Shown piece after piece: positions 8,430 through 16,173 of a DNA stretch of 43,484 nt (position 1 is its first letter; every line of letters begins with the position of its first letter). Origin of the DNA: Martinezella rhizogenes. Its GTDB lineage: Bacteria; Pseudomonadota; Alphaproteobacteria; Rhizobiales; Rhizobiaceae. The notes beneath the pieces were generated by a model. That model did no database searches. It saw nothing but the letters and a program-made list of their open reading frames with translations, and was not told the DNA's origin. The translations under genes were made by a program, and so were the position numbers. Where the stretch lies: positions 33,981-77,464 of the forward strand of contig NZ_JAPYZZ010000027.1 in NCBI RefSeq assembly GCF_027460065.1, in the 5' to 3' direction.

Positions 8430-9278
8430 TCATTCCCCTTTTTTTATCAGCGATGTCTGGCATTCCCCGGCATCGATCCATCGCGCGATCAACTCCACGG
8501 CTTTCAAGGTGACGGGCCTGAGTTCATGACCCACACCCTCGATTTCATGGAAAACGGTCTGAATATCGTGGCTCCGGAAGCTCAGGCTGAGGCTATGCGC
8601 ACGCTCCAGACGACTGGCCCCGGCCACGCCCTCGTAAAGGGATCCATGCGGGGCACCGGCGGGCCGCGCAACGAGGCCGCCTGTCCTGTCTTCCGATCCG
8701 ATGATGATCCCGACCGGAAGCTTGCGCAGCGAAGTAATATCCGTTGCACGGCCAATCGCCGCGGCAGCGCCGCCAAGCCCCGGCCACCATTCGAGCGTTT
8801 CATCAAGCAACGTCACATTTCCGGGTGAGGCGACAACAAGCCCTGACAGTTCCGATGCACAAAACAGCGCATATCGATGGGCAAACTGCGCACCGCCCGA
8901 AAATCCGAAGAGATAGACGCTGCCGAAACCTCCGCTCAGCCTGGAGGCTGCGGCAATCATGGATTTCGTCACCGAAATATAATCGATACCGGCCGACACC
9001 AGGAATTTATAACCGTCGGAATGATCCTCTCCGCCGATCTCGGAGGCAAAGAGAGGTGCAAGAATGGAGACTGCCCTTCCCCCAAGCCCTTGGCGCATGG
9101 CCTCGAGCATACCGGCTGCATCGCGATCGGAACCATGAGCGACAATGATCAGAGGTGCCTTGGCCGCGCTCGGATCGGCCCCCTCCTCAACAGGCACGCC
9201 TGCCGGAGAAAACAGGAAGCCGAAACGCGGCTCACCGTCAGTAAACGCATGGATCGGGCTCGTCGAATGAAACGTCAC
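8430..9278 (-). CDS. Alpha/beta-hydrolase (PHB-depolymerase/esterase-like)
   Basis: This is a 282-residue cytoplasmic hydrolase with no signal peptide. The nucleophile elbow GFSGGA puts the catalytic serine at S127. The likely acid is D197 in GSEDRTGG and the histidine is H251 in GVGHELRP, the right order and spacing for an alpha/beta-hydrolase. LIIVAHGSDRDA supplies the oxyanion-hole loop. The family includes esterases, poly(3-hydroxybutyrate) depolymerase-like enzymes and peptidases, so the bond cleaved is not certain. It is the first gene of the importer operon, ending 4 bp before the binding-protein start. It probably acts on the imported compound or a direct product of it. Confidence 0.85.
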   Translation of the reverse strand: MTFHSTSPIHAFTDGEPRFGFLFSPAGVPVEEGADPSAAKAPLIIVAHGSDRDAAGMLEAMRQGLGGRAVSILAPLFASEIGGEDHSDGYKFLVSAGIDYISVTKSMIAAASRLSGGFGSVYLFGFSGGAQFAHRYALFCASELSGLVVASPGNVTLLDETLEWWPGLGGAAAAIGRATDITSLRKLPVGIIIGSEDRTGGLVARPAGAPHGSLYEGVAGASRLERAHSLSLSFRSHDIQTVFHEIEGVGHELRPVTLKAVELIARWIDAGECQTSLIKKGE

Positions 9279-9338
9279 GTCGTTCTTGCTCCTGTTGGCC
9301 CCAGCAATCTGAACTTCTCAAACCAATAAGGCAAACAA

Positions 9339-9352
9339 AATTGGCGCCAATT
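9339..9352. promoter_or_regulatory. Perfect 14-bp palindrome, candidate operator of the importer operon
   Basis: AATTGGCGCCAATT lies in the 113-bp gap between the RraA-like gene and the start of the hydrolase-importer operon, about 60 bp upstream of the first start codon. A symmetric site at this position suits a dimeric repressor, and the FCD/GntR regulator encoded at the end of the operon is the obvious candidate. Binding is inferred. I found no second copy elsewhere in the window. Confidence 0.5.
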
Positions 9353-9391
9353 GTGCGCGCGAAAAATTAGCCAGGTGCCGTTGCTCATATT

Positions 9392-10060
9392 CTAGTGACC
9401 TTCGACCATGACGGTTGCGCCGGAAATATCGCAGAGGCGCTCGCCGCGCCGCAGGCGTGCAATAACGGATGCCTCATTTTCCTGCATGGCAATTGCGCGC
9501 GAACAGATCGGCATGATCTGTTCCGGTTTCAGCACCACGACGCCATTTTCGTCACAGAGAACGCCATCACCTGGCATCACCGATATTCCGCCGACGCTGA
9601 CCGGGATGTTGATGGCACCACCGAGGCCGACGAATTTCGTCGTTTTCGACGAGGTTCCACGACACCAGACCGGCATATCGTGACTGCGTATCTCGGCAAA
9701 ATCGGTCGCCCGCCCATCGATGACGGCGGCGGCAACGCCGGCCAGCGTAGCCGCGAGGGCGACCACTCCGCCCCAGCAGGCATGCGTATCATCGCCGGCG
9801 CGATCGATGACGAGGATATCCCCGGGGCGAACCATGGACAGCGCATAATGCAATGTCGCCGAGTCCATGCCCGGAATGCGAACCGTGAACGCCGTGCCGG
9901 CCACACGCTTGCCGGTAACCACCGGGGCCAGAGCCGGATCACAGAAACCATCATGCAGGATATGGCCGATGGTTGCCGTTTCAGTCCGCGACATCAGGTC
10001 GACAAGATCAGATGAAAGCGGCGCTGCGGGCGGGTTGACCTGATAAAGCGACGCCGTCAT
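9392..10060 (-). CDS. RraA-like protein (HMG-aldolase / oxaloacetate-decarboxylase fold)
   Basis: The product is 222 residues, with a start ATG (10058-10060) overlapping the nitrilase stop as ATGA. The RraA fold is clear from TATIGHILHDG, GTAFTVRIPG, the GDILVIDRAGDD loop, AAVIDGRATD, and PVSVGGISVMPGDGVLCDENGVVVL. Family members are divalent-metal 4-hydroxy-4-methyl-2-oxoglutarate aldolases/oxaloacetate decarboxylases, or in enterobacteria inhibitors of RNase E. In the aldolases the metal/substrate motif is Arg-Asp (GxxRD). Here D120 is kept but the preceding residue is T119, and an Arg sits three residues before the Asp. This may alter or abolish the classic activity. The enzyme context points to a catabolic lyase or decarboxylase rather than RNA control. 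Confidence 0.85.
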   Translation of the reverse strand: MTASLYQVNPPAAPLSSDLVDLMSRTETATIGHILHDGFCDPALAPVVTGKRVAGTAFTVRIPGMDSATLHYALSMVRPGDILVIDRAGDDTHACWGGVVALAATLAGVAAAVIDGRATDFAEIRSHDMPVWCRGTSSKTTKFVGLGGAINIPVSVGGISVMPGDGVLCDENGVVVLKPEQIMPICSRAIAMQENEASVIARLRRGERLCDISGATVMVEGH

Positions 10061-10917
10061 GAGCGACTTCCGGCAAACACTGTCATTGTCGGCCGCAGAT
10101 CCCGGCCCTGGGTGAGGCCGGGCAAACGGCGGCGGGTTTCCTCCACCTCGGCCGGATCGATATCCGCGACAATGACGCCGGGCTCTTCGCCCAGTGAAGA
10201 AATGACCTCTCCGAACGGAGAGACAATCATGGCATGACCATGCGTCTGCACACCATCCCGCGTGCCGCACTGGGCCGCAGCAACGACATAGCTTCCGGTT
10301 TCGATCGCACGCGCCCGCAGCAGGGTTTCCCAATGCGCCGGCCCGGTAACAGGCGAGAAGGATGCCGGGATCATCAGCACATTTGCACCAGCGCTGGCCA
10401 ACACGCGGAAGAGCGCGGCAAACCGCACATCATAGCAGATCGACAATCCGAGCCTGACATTTGAGGCGCCGAGATCAACGACGACAGGCGGGCCCTCGCC
10501 CGGCTGTACGGCCCGCGATTCCCGGAAATCATGCCCCTCGCCGAGCTTCACGTCGAAAGTGTGCAGCTTGTCGTAACGCGCAACGATGTCTCCCGTGGGA
10601 GAAATGACGTGGGTGCGGTTCCAGATGCGCGTACCGTCTTCGGTTCTGATCAGAAGCGATCCATCGTGCAGCCATATTCGCAGTTCGGCGGCCAGTCGGC
10701 GGCAAAGCGCCAGGGTCGTATCGTCATCTTCGGCAACGCAGATGCCGGCATACTGCATATTATCCTTCAACAGGATATTGGCGGCTTCCGGCAGACTGAC
10801 AACGGTCGCCCCAAGTCCGGCCGCCTCGCGGACGAACCCTTCAATGGCGCGATTATTCGATGCGACATCGGCGGTGCTGCACATCTGAACGGCGGCAAAA
10901 CGGGTGGCGGTTGTCAT
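10057..10917 (-). CDS. Carbon-nitrogen hydrolase (nitrilase superfamily, Nit/omega-amidase-like)
   Basis: This 286-residue enzyme has the complete nitrilase-superfamily catalytic set: E44 (SLPEAANIL), K117 (RYDKLHTFDV) and C161 (LSICYDVRF). The arrangement and length match the Nit1/Nit2 branch, which hydrolyses omega-amides of oxo acids or deaminated glutathione. Hydrolysis of a carboxamide to an acid plus ammonia is therefore the most likely reaction. The gene overlaps its upstream neighbour by ATGA at 10914-10917 and the RraA-like gene by ATGA at 10057-10060, so the three are tightly coupled. In this setting it would release ammonia from an intermediate whose carbon chain is then cleaved by the aldolases. 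Confidence 0.92.
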   Translation of the reverse strand: MTTATRFAAVQMCSTADVASNNRAIEGFVREAAGLGATVVSLPEAANILLKDNMQYAGICVAEDDDTTLALCRRLAAELRIWLHDGSLLIRTEDGTRIWNRTHVISPTGDIVARYDKLHTFDVKLGEGHDFRESRAVQPGEGPPVVVDLGASNVRLGLSICYDVRFAALFRVLASAGANVLMIPASFSPVTGPAHWETLLRARAIETGSYVVAAAQCGTRDGVQTHGHAMIVSPFGEVISSLGEEPGVIVADIDPAEVEETRRRLPGLTQGRDLRPTMTVFAGSRS

Positions 10918-11831
10918 GCGGAAACCCTCAGGTCGTGTTGGCTCAGAAATCCTTCAACGGCAGTCATGGTATCGGCGCGCTCCTCCAGATGACACATATG
11001 CGCGGAGTTCGGCATCACGATCTGCTGCGCATTCGGGATGAGTTGCACGAAGGGCTCAACGCAGGCCTGCGTCGCTTCGTCATGATAACCGGACATGACG
11101 AGCGTCGGTACGACAACACGGTGAAGCCGGTTATCCACGATCCAGTTCTTCAGTGTTCCGATGACGTGGAACTCCGTCGGTCCGTTCATCGCATGATAGA
11201 CGGTGGGGTCTTCCGCGAGCGCCCGGAAGGTTCGCACCACGTCATCAGGCCAGGGATCGAGGCGGCACACATGACGCCGATAGAAGACATCGCTTGCCGC
11301 CTGATAGTCCGGATGATCATAGGTGCCGTCCGCCTCGTGGCGTGCAAGCGTCTCCTGCACGTCGAGCGGAAGGGCCTTGCGCAATCTCAGCGCCTCGGCC
11401 ACCCAGACCGGCATGGAGGATGGTGAGGAAGCAATGACGAGGGCATTGAGCCCCTCCGGGCGCCGGACCGCATGTTCCGCTGCCAGCATTCCACCCCATG
11501 ACTGCCCAAGCAGATCATAGCGCTGCCCTATCCCCAGATGGCGCAGCAGATTGTCCAGCTCGTCGAGAAACAGATCGACGGACCAGAAACCCTCCGGCGC
11601 ATCGCGCAGGTGAGTCGAGCGGCCATTTCCGATCTGGTCATAGTGAATGACGCAACGGCCACTCTGCGCAATATCTGCGAAAGACAGCACGTAATCATGG
11701 GTGCAGCCGGGACCACCATGGGCCACGATCAGCGGCACCTTATCGGAATTCAGGTTTCCCGTTACCTGAAACCAGGTCTTGTATTCCCGGAAAGGGGCAT
11801 ATCCCTCAAGGACTTCAGGCCTCTGCTGCAT
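10914..11831 (-). CDS. Proline-iminopeptidase-family alpha/beta-hydrolase (amino-acid amidase-like)
   Basis: The product is 305 residues. It carries the HGGPG oxyanion motif (39-42 region), the nucleophile S111 in GQSWGG, D251 in SGYHDEAT and H278 in NSAHMCH, a complete catalytic triad for peptidase family S33. Relatives of this length that begin with a segment like GYAPFREYKTWFQVTG are annotated as proline iminopeptidases or L-amino-acid amidases, which act on N-terminal residues or simple amides. No signal peptide is present, so it acts in the cytoplasm. It is the first gene of a three-gene operon with the nitrilase-like and RraA-like genes. The start ATG at 11831 faces the divergent aldolase gene across 138 bp. 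Confidence 0.88.
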   Translation of the reverse strand: MQQRPEVLEGYAPFREYKTWFQVTGNLNSDKVPLIVAHGGPGCTHDYVLSFADIAQSGRCVIHYDQIGNGRSTHLRDAPEGFWSVDLFLDELDNLLRHLGIGQRYDLLGQSWGGMLAAEHAVRRPEGLNALVIASSPSSMPVWVAEALRLRKALPLDVQETLARHEADGTYDHPDYQAASDVFYRRHVCRLDPWPDDVVRTFRALAEDPTVYHAMNGPTEFHVIGTLKNWIVDNRLHRVVVPTLVMSGYHDEATQACVEPFVQLIPNAQQIVMPNSAHMCHLEERADTMTAVEGFLSQHDLRVSA

Positions 11832-11969
11832 CGATATGTCATCCGTGTGAGTTCAATATACCCACAGCATGCCAGTGCTGAAACGGGCTGCCTACCTGCA
11901 AAGAATTACAGGATTGCGTCCCGCGCCAACGCGCGCTCTTTTCGACAGAAATCTTCTGGAGACGCAAGC

Positions 11970-12746
11970 ATGCCTGAAACCGGTCGCCCCGATCTCCGCG
12001 CGCAATTGCACTCCGGCGCAAAGGTGCAGGGCGCATTCCTGTTTTTGGCCTCTCCCGACGTGGGGGAAATCATGGCCCTGGCGGGTTACGGCGCGCTCGT
12101 CATAGACAGGGAACATGCGGCAGCTGGCCTTTCCGGCGCACTGCACGAGTTGCGCGCAATAAGGTCCGTGAGCACCGTGCCAGTGCTTGCGCGCGTGCAT
12201 GGCGCCTCGGCGGCGGACATCAAACCGCTGCTGGATGCCGGGTTCGACGGCATCGTCGCGGCGGATGTCCGTTGCGCGGAACAGGCGCGCGCACTCGTCG
12301 AAGCCGCCCATTATCCGCCTATCGGACGACGTGGCGCCCAGTTCACGGTTTCCCGCGCTGCACGTTACGGCCTGGACCGGATCACCTATGTGGAACAGGC
12401 CCGATCCCGGACACTGGTTGTCGCCATGATCGAATCGCGCGAAGGAGCCGAAGCGATCGATGCCATTACGGCGGTCGAAGGCATCGATATGCTGTTCATC
12501 GGCCCGCTCGATCTCACCTCCGGCTTCGGGCCTTATGGCGATCTCGGTTCGAGCGAACTCAAAAAAGCGATTGCCCATATCGAGGAACGCGTTCTCGCAT
12601 CCGGCCGGTTGCTCGGCGGCGCCGCGATCGACCCTTCTGATCTCGGCGACATGTTTGATCGAGGCTACAGCCTCGTGACAACTGCAAGCGATACAGGCCT
12701 ACTCACACAGGCATCGAGGGCGGCGATCAGGCCTAAGACAAGTTAA
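11970..12746 (+). CDS. HpcH/HpaI-family class II aldolase
   Basis: The 258-residue product starts at an ATG preceded by CTGGAGAC at good spacing. It has the beta/alpha-barrel of 2-oxo-3-deoxy acid aldolases: LFLASPDVGEIMALAGYGALVIDREH with the catalytic H49, R75 in VLARVHG, and the metal ligands E155 (MIESREG) and D181 (FIGPLDLTSGFG). HpaI-type enzymes cleave 4-hydroxy-2-oxo acids to pyruvate and an aldehyde. The gene runs divergently from the amidase/nitrilase/RraA operon and shares its 138-bp promoter region. A role in the last carbon-carbon cleavage of that pathway is inferred. Confidence 0.92.
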   Translation: MPETGRPDLRAQLHSGAKVQGAFLFLASPDVGEIMALAGYGALVIDREHAAAGLSGALHELRAIRSVSTVPVLARVHGASAADIKPLLDAGFDGIVAADVRCAEQARALVEAAHYPPIGRRGAQFTVSRAARYGLDRITYVEQARSRTLVVAMIESREGAEAIDAITAVEGIDMLFIGPLDLTSGFGPYGDLGSSELKKAIAHIEERVLASGRLLGGAAIDPSDLGDMFDRGYSLVTTASDTGLLTQASRAAIRPKTS

Positions 12747-12751
12747 AGTAT

Positions 12752-12770
12752 GCCCCGAGCAGACCGGGGC
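12752..12770 (+). terminator. Hairpin after the aldolase gene
   Basis: GCCCCG (12752-12757) and CGGGGC (12765-12770) can pair across a 7-nt loop, a few bases after the aldolase stop. There is no T-run behind it, so it may stabilise the mRNA end rather than terminate by itself. Confidence 0.4.
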
Positions 12771-12887
12771 TAGCGTCAGATACCGTTTTACCGGTCGACG
12801 GGATGGCGCTTGTTGGACTGGTCATGAACCAAGGCTATCGGATTGCCCACTTGAGGCCCATATTTTTGCAGTCGAGCAAAATCGAAG

Positions 12888-12992
12888 TGAATAGATGGAG
12901 TGGTTGCCGCCCTGCCCAAGCGACAATTTTGTTTGAAGATTGTTGCGTTCAATCTACTCGATGGGAAGGACGGCAACCACTCCATCTATTCA
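12888..12992. repeat. Perfect 22-bp inverted repeat with a 61-bp spacer
   Basis: The left arm (12888-12909, starting TGAATAGATGGAGTGGTTGC) is exactly the reverse complement of the right arm (12971-12992). Inward the match continues to ~30 bp per arm with two mismatches, leaving a 45-bp loop. It lies in a stretch without intact genes. It could be a folded-back relic of an insertion or a transcribed hairpin; the sequence alone does not decide. Confidence 0.85.
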
Positions 12993-13399
12993 GGTCAACA
13001 TTCCGAGCCGATTGACACATCGACGTTCCGTCTAAGAACCTCGATGCATTGCTGGATATGTCGTCACTCAAAAAAGCGGACCGCATTAAAGTGAAGCATG
13101 CGACGCGTGAGATTCTCGATAAGCCGAAGCAACGAGCGTGAAGGTGAACCAACGCTAGGCAAGCCGAAACATGCCGGGGAATCAAAAGGAGGCTGGCTCC
13201 AGCTTAGAGAGTTTGATCTGGACCCTCCAAAGTGGATCAGCTGGCTGGAGTTTTACCGCTCGCCCGGTCAACCACTTCAACGGGGCGAATATGGGCGGCA
13301 TCTACCTCGGCGCGGCCGCCACCATTGATCAGCTTCAAGCCTGTTATCGCGCATCGTTTGTCGTAGGCCTGCAAGATCAATCAGCGAAACAGCCGATCG
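12993..13399. other. Gene-poor, decayed stretch
   Basis: No intact gene is supported. A plus-strand frame at ~13200-13400 contains PVNHFNGANMGGIYLGAAATIDQL, which faintly recalls hotdog-fold (DUF4442-like) thioesterases, but it has no convincing start or C-terminus. It may be a gene fragment. Confidence 0.35.
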
Positions 13400-13941
13400 C
13401 TAACGATACGCGATGAAAGCCGTGTGATCCGCCCCCTTTCCTCGTTCGAACATGCAAGGAGCTTGAATGCCGTCCGAGAATCCGGCGCCCGTTGGCGTAT
13501 CTATCGCCTCGCCCGACCGCGGCAGTTCCGGTTGATCCTCCGCTAGGCTAATCGACAAAATACGATTGAAGTCCACCGTTGAGATCGGCCGCACGGCTGC
13601 TTGCGCCCTTCCCGAAATCCGTCCGCTTCGTTGAGCACTCCGCGCGCGATCACGCCATCTGGCCCGCTGAAAGGAACAGCGTTGACGAAATCAAGATAGC
13701 TGCCAGGCTCGATCAGAGCCAAATACATTCCGGGCGCTTTGGGATCCGGAATCACCTGTGCGACTTTGGCCAACGCGAAATATCCGCGCGTCGCCGCCAC
13801 CTTTCGCGGCTCGTAATAGATGCTTCAGTCTCCCATGCAGGCCTGGACACGGCCAAGATACTGGCTCGGAAACTGATACCGCTAAGCCGGGCTGTCGTCA
13901 TAGATCGAATCTGTGCGGTGAATGAAAATCCCGAATCCCAT
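13400..13941 (-). pseudogene. HNH-endonuclease-like gene (N-terminal half), inactivated
   Basis: Reading from an ATG at 13941, one frame gives MGFGIFIHRTDSIYDDSPA, stop, RYQFPSQYLGRVQACMGD, stop, then SIYYEPRKVAATRGYFAL and further through PDPKAPGMYLALIEPGSYLD and VPFSGPDG. This matches, from memory, the N-terminal domain of a rhizobial family of HNH endonucleases that starts with SIYDD and continues with a VYYEPRR-type segment. Two in-frame stops (TAG at about residue 20, TGA about 20 residues later) are followed by a frameshift near 13590. After it the family-like segment VRPISTVDFNRIL appears in another frame and runs to FSDGIQAPCMFERG before a stop at 13400. The C-terminal HNH half is absent. 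The gene is clearly dead; the family name is moderately sure. Confidence 0.7.
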
Positions 13942-13992
13942 ACTCGATCTCTACCACGGTGACCGCGATTCAAACCAGGGAGATCGGTCATT

Positions 13993-14889
13993 ATGCATGC
14001 CACCAAGTGCGTCGTGCTCTACGCGCGTTATTCAACAGATCAACAAAACCCCGCCTCGATCGAAACTCAGCTCGATCTCGGAAAGGAGTTCGTCCTGCGA
14101 CAAGCTTGGCACTTGGCCGACACTTTCGTCGATGCCGGTATCAGTGGCTCGTCATTCGAGACGCGGCCCGGCCTCCAGGCCGCTTTGGCGAAGTCAAACA
14201 TCGGCGCATATGACGTCTTTCTCTGCCTCACCCTCGATCGCCTTTCTCGCGACCTTGAGCACAGCGCTCGCATTCTCAAGATACTGCAGTTTCATGACGT
14301 CGAGTTGTGGACGGTTCACGGCGCCGCGCCGGTGTCGTCAATGGAACTGGGACTGAGGGCGGTTCTAAATCAGGAGGTGCTCGAACAGGTTCGCTACCGA
14401 ACGCGCGAAGGCATGAAGACTGTCGCCAAGCATGGCCGGGTGCCAGGCGGTATCTGTTGCGGCTACAGAGTGCGACGTGAGTTCGACGATAGCGGGGAGC
14501 CGGTGCGCGGCCTGCGTTCGATCGATACAGATGAGGCGGCAACCATCGTCTGGATCTTTGAGCAGTACGCCGACGGCATGAGCCCTGTCAGGATCGCTGA
14601 GGAACTCAATGCACGCGGTGTATTCGGTCCTCGCGGCCGACCTTGGCAGGGGACCGCAATTCGCGGGCATCGAAATCGCGGCAGCGGCATTCTGAACAAT
14701 CAGGCCTATATCGGACGGATCGTCTTCAACCGCCTCGCTTATCGCAAAAATCCCACAACAGAACGTCGGGTCTCACGGGAGAATGCTGCCGAGCACCACG
14801 TCGTGCAGGAGGTGCCGTCGCTGAGAATTGTTGAAGATGTCCTTTGGCAACGGGTGAAGATGCGCCAGGAGAATTGGCGCGCGGGCTAG
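13993..14889 (+). CDS. Large serine recombinase (site-specific integrase/resolvase), C-terminally truncated
   Basis: The 298-residue product has an N-terminal resolvase domain (~1-145) with the catalytic serine at S14 (VVLYARYSTDQQ) and the arginine motif LDRLSRD. A recombinase domain (~165-270) follows, with GGICCGYRV, VRIAEELNARGV and NNQAYIGRIVFNRL. Full-length members have about 500 or more residues, with a zinc ribbon and a coiled-coil DNA-binding region after this point. Here the frame stops after MRQENWRAG and the sequence passes straight into the end of hipA 34 bp later. The protein can probably still fold and bind catalytically, but integration activity is doubtful. It is likely the relic integrase of an integrated element. 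Confidence 0.88.
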   Translation: MHATKCVVLYARYSTDQQNPASIETQLDLGKEFVLRQAWHLADTFVDAGISGSSFETRPGLQAALAKSNIGAYDVFLCLTLDRLSRDLEHSARILKILQFHDVELWTVHGAAPVSSMELGLRAVLNQEVLEQVRYRTREGMKTVAKHGRVPGGICCGYRVRREFDDSGEPVRGLRSIDTDEAATIVWIFEQYADGMSPVRIAEELNARGVFGPRGRPWQGTAIRGHRNRGSGILNNQAYIGRIVFNRLAYRKNPTTERRVSRENAAEHHVVQEVPSLRIVEDVLWQRVKMRQENWRAG

Positions 14890-14922
14890 GACAGAGCTTC
14901 GTCACCACTCGGACGGATGGCC

Positions 14923-16173
14923 TCAATCTGCACATGTGCCAAGGATCGGCGTCATCATCCGCACATGGGCATCGATCCGCTCGAGAACTTTCTCCGGAAC
15001 GATTTTGCGATCCGGAAGCGACCACCAAACTTTGTTGACGCGCTCGACAGTGTCGATCACCGATTTGAGCACGGCCGCTTCCGGCAAACGCGCACGATTG
15101 GCGAAGGCTTTCCATCGCTGCGCATTCAACGCCTTGAAGGGGCGCTCGCTGGCAAGCGACAGCGCCATGGCATCCGCAGGGATGTAAGGGATTGTCGAGA
15201 GCACGTCGTAGACAGGCGCAAGCTGCGGTTTGTCGCCTGCCTCGCGATAGATCAATGACCAGTTCTTCAGGTGCATGTCGCCATTGCCGGTTATAGCAGC
15301 CAGAGCCAGTCGGCGGACGAACTCGAGCGCAGCGGTGGACGAAACGGCAACGTTCAAGGCTGCAGCGATATCATGATAGGCGGCTCCTTCGTACTTCCTC
15401 GAAGGGTAGATTCCGAACACCTGTGCGAAATCTTCGATATGGATCCGCTCACCGTTTGCGCCACGATCGAAGCGTTTGACGAGCAGGACTTTTCCATCCG
15501 ATAGCGTCTCGAACTCCTTTGGAATACCTTCGAACTCCGATTGCTCGACAAGTTCACGTTCCGGAACCTCCATGCCGATCGCTTCAGCCAATGCGAGATT
15601 GGCATATTCGTTTTCCGACACGCCAGGAAACGAGGTCGACGGAAACTTGGCAATGTAGGATCCCTGGTCGTCGCCAAGCGGCAACGTCAGTCCACCGCCC
15701 TTTCCCGTATTCTTGATGACCGAGAGCTTCATCTGAACGCCGGCGAGCGAAAATCGGGCTTTCGGCTTGGGAGCAAGCTTGTCGAAACACGCAACCGTTC
15801 TGTCACTCGGTTCGACGCGGACTGCGCCCGGCAGATCCGACCCGAGCGCGACGAGTAGGTCGAAATCGTTTCCCGCGCGAACATTCCCCGCGTGGTGCTT
15901 TTCCATCGCCTCGCGCAGCTTGTCTTCGGGGAGCAAGTTGGCAAAAAAAGCCGGCAACGCTCTGGCAACGGGTTTCGGGTCCTTGCGCAATCCGCCAGCG
16001 GCTGCGCGGAAAGACAGGCTGAGCACGGGAAAACCGCCGGTTGCGCGATAGCTGTCCTCGAAACTGAAGGCGTTGAAATCGCCGGGCGTCCGGACGATCG
16101 TACCGACCTTCACATCGTTCAGCAGGACTTCAAGCGACGAAATGGATCTCGGATCGGAAGAAGCCTCATACAT
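14923..16173 (-). CDS. hipA: HipA-family serine/threonine kinase toxin
   Basis: This is the toxin of a type II toxin-antitoxin module. The 416-residue form starts at the ATG at 16173, which overlaps the hipB stop by 8 bp (ATGTATGA); an upstream in-frame ATG at 16227 would lie inside hipB. The HipA N-terminal domain (SLEVLLNDVKVGTIVR, FFANLLPEDKLREAM) precedes the kinase domain with KARFSLAGVQMKLSV, the ATP-site region SYIAKFPS, the catalytic-loop aspartate in NGDMHLKNWSL and the metal-binding DYD-like VYDVLST. HipA proteins of this length phosphorylate aminoacyl-tRNA synthetases (GltX in E. coli) and arrest growth. The target here is unknown. The cognate antitoxin gene lies directly upstream. 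Confidence 0.93.
   Translation of the reverse strand: MYEASSDPRSISSLEVLLNDVKVGTIVRTPGDFNAFSFEDSYRATGGFPVLSLSFRAAAGGLRKDPKPVARALPAFFANLLPEDKLREAMEKHHAGNVRAGNDFDLLVALGSDLPGAVRVEPSDRTVACFDKLAPKPKARFSLAGVQMKLSVIKNTGKGGGLTLPLGDDQGSYIAKFPSTSFPGVSENEYANLALAEAIGMEVPERELVEQSEFEGIPKEFETLSDGKVLLVKRFDRGANGERIHIEDFAQVFGIYPSRKYEGAAYHDIAAALNVAVSSTAALEFVRRLALAAITGNGDMHLKNWSLIYREAGDKPQLAPVYDVLSTIPYIPADAMALSLASERPFKALNAQRWKAFANRARLPEAAVLKSVIDTVERVNKVWWSLPDRKIVPEKVLERIDAHVRMMTPILGTCAD

Noticed and set aside
9392..10333. A 313-residue version of the RraA-like protein
   Set aside because: The added N-terminus is the nitrilase gene read in another frame, and the ATGA overlap at 10057-10060 gives the natural start.
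11538..11969. N-terminal extension of the HpcH/HpaI aldolase
   Set aside because: It lies antisense to the iminopeptidase-like gene. The ATG at 11970 has a ribosome site and matches the family's usual start.
12888..12992. CRISPR-like or direct-repeat array
   Set aside because: There are only two arms and they are inverted, so this is a fold-back repeat. I saw no CRISPR array anywhere in the window.
13098..13416. Frames with hotdog-thioesterase-like flavour (NHFNGANMGGIYLG)
   Set aside because: Similarity is a short motif only, without a full domain. Kept as a possible fragment in the description of the region.
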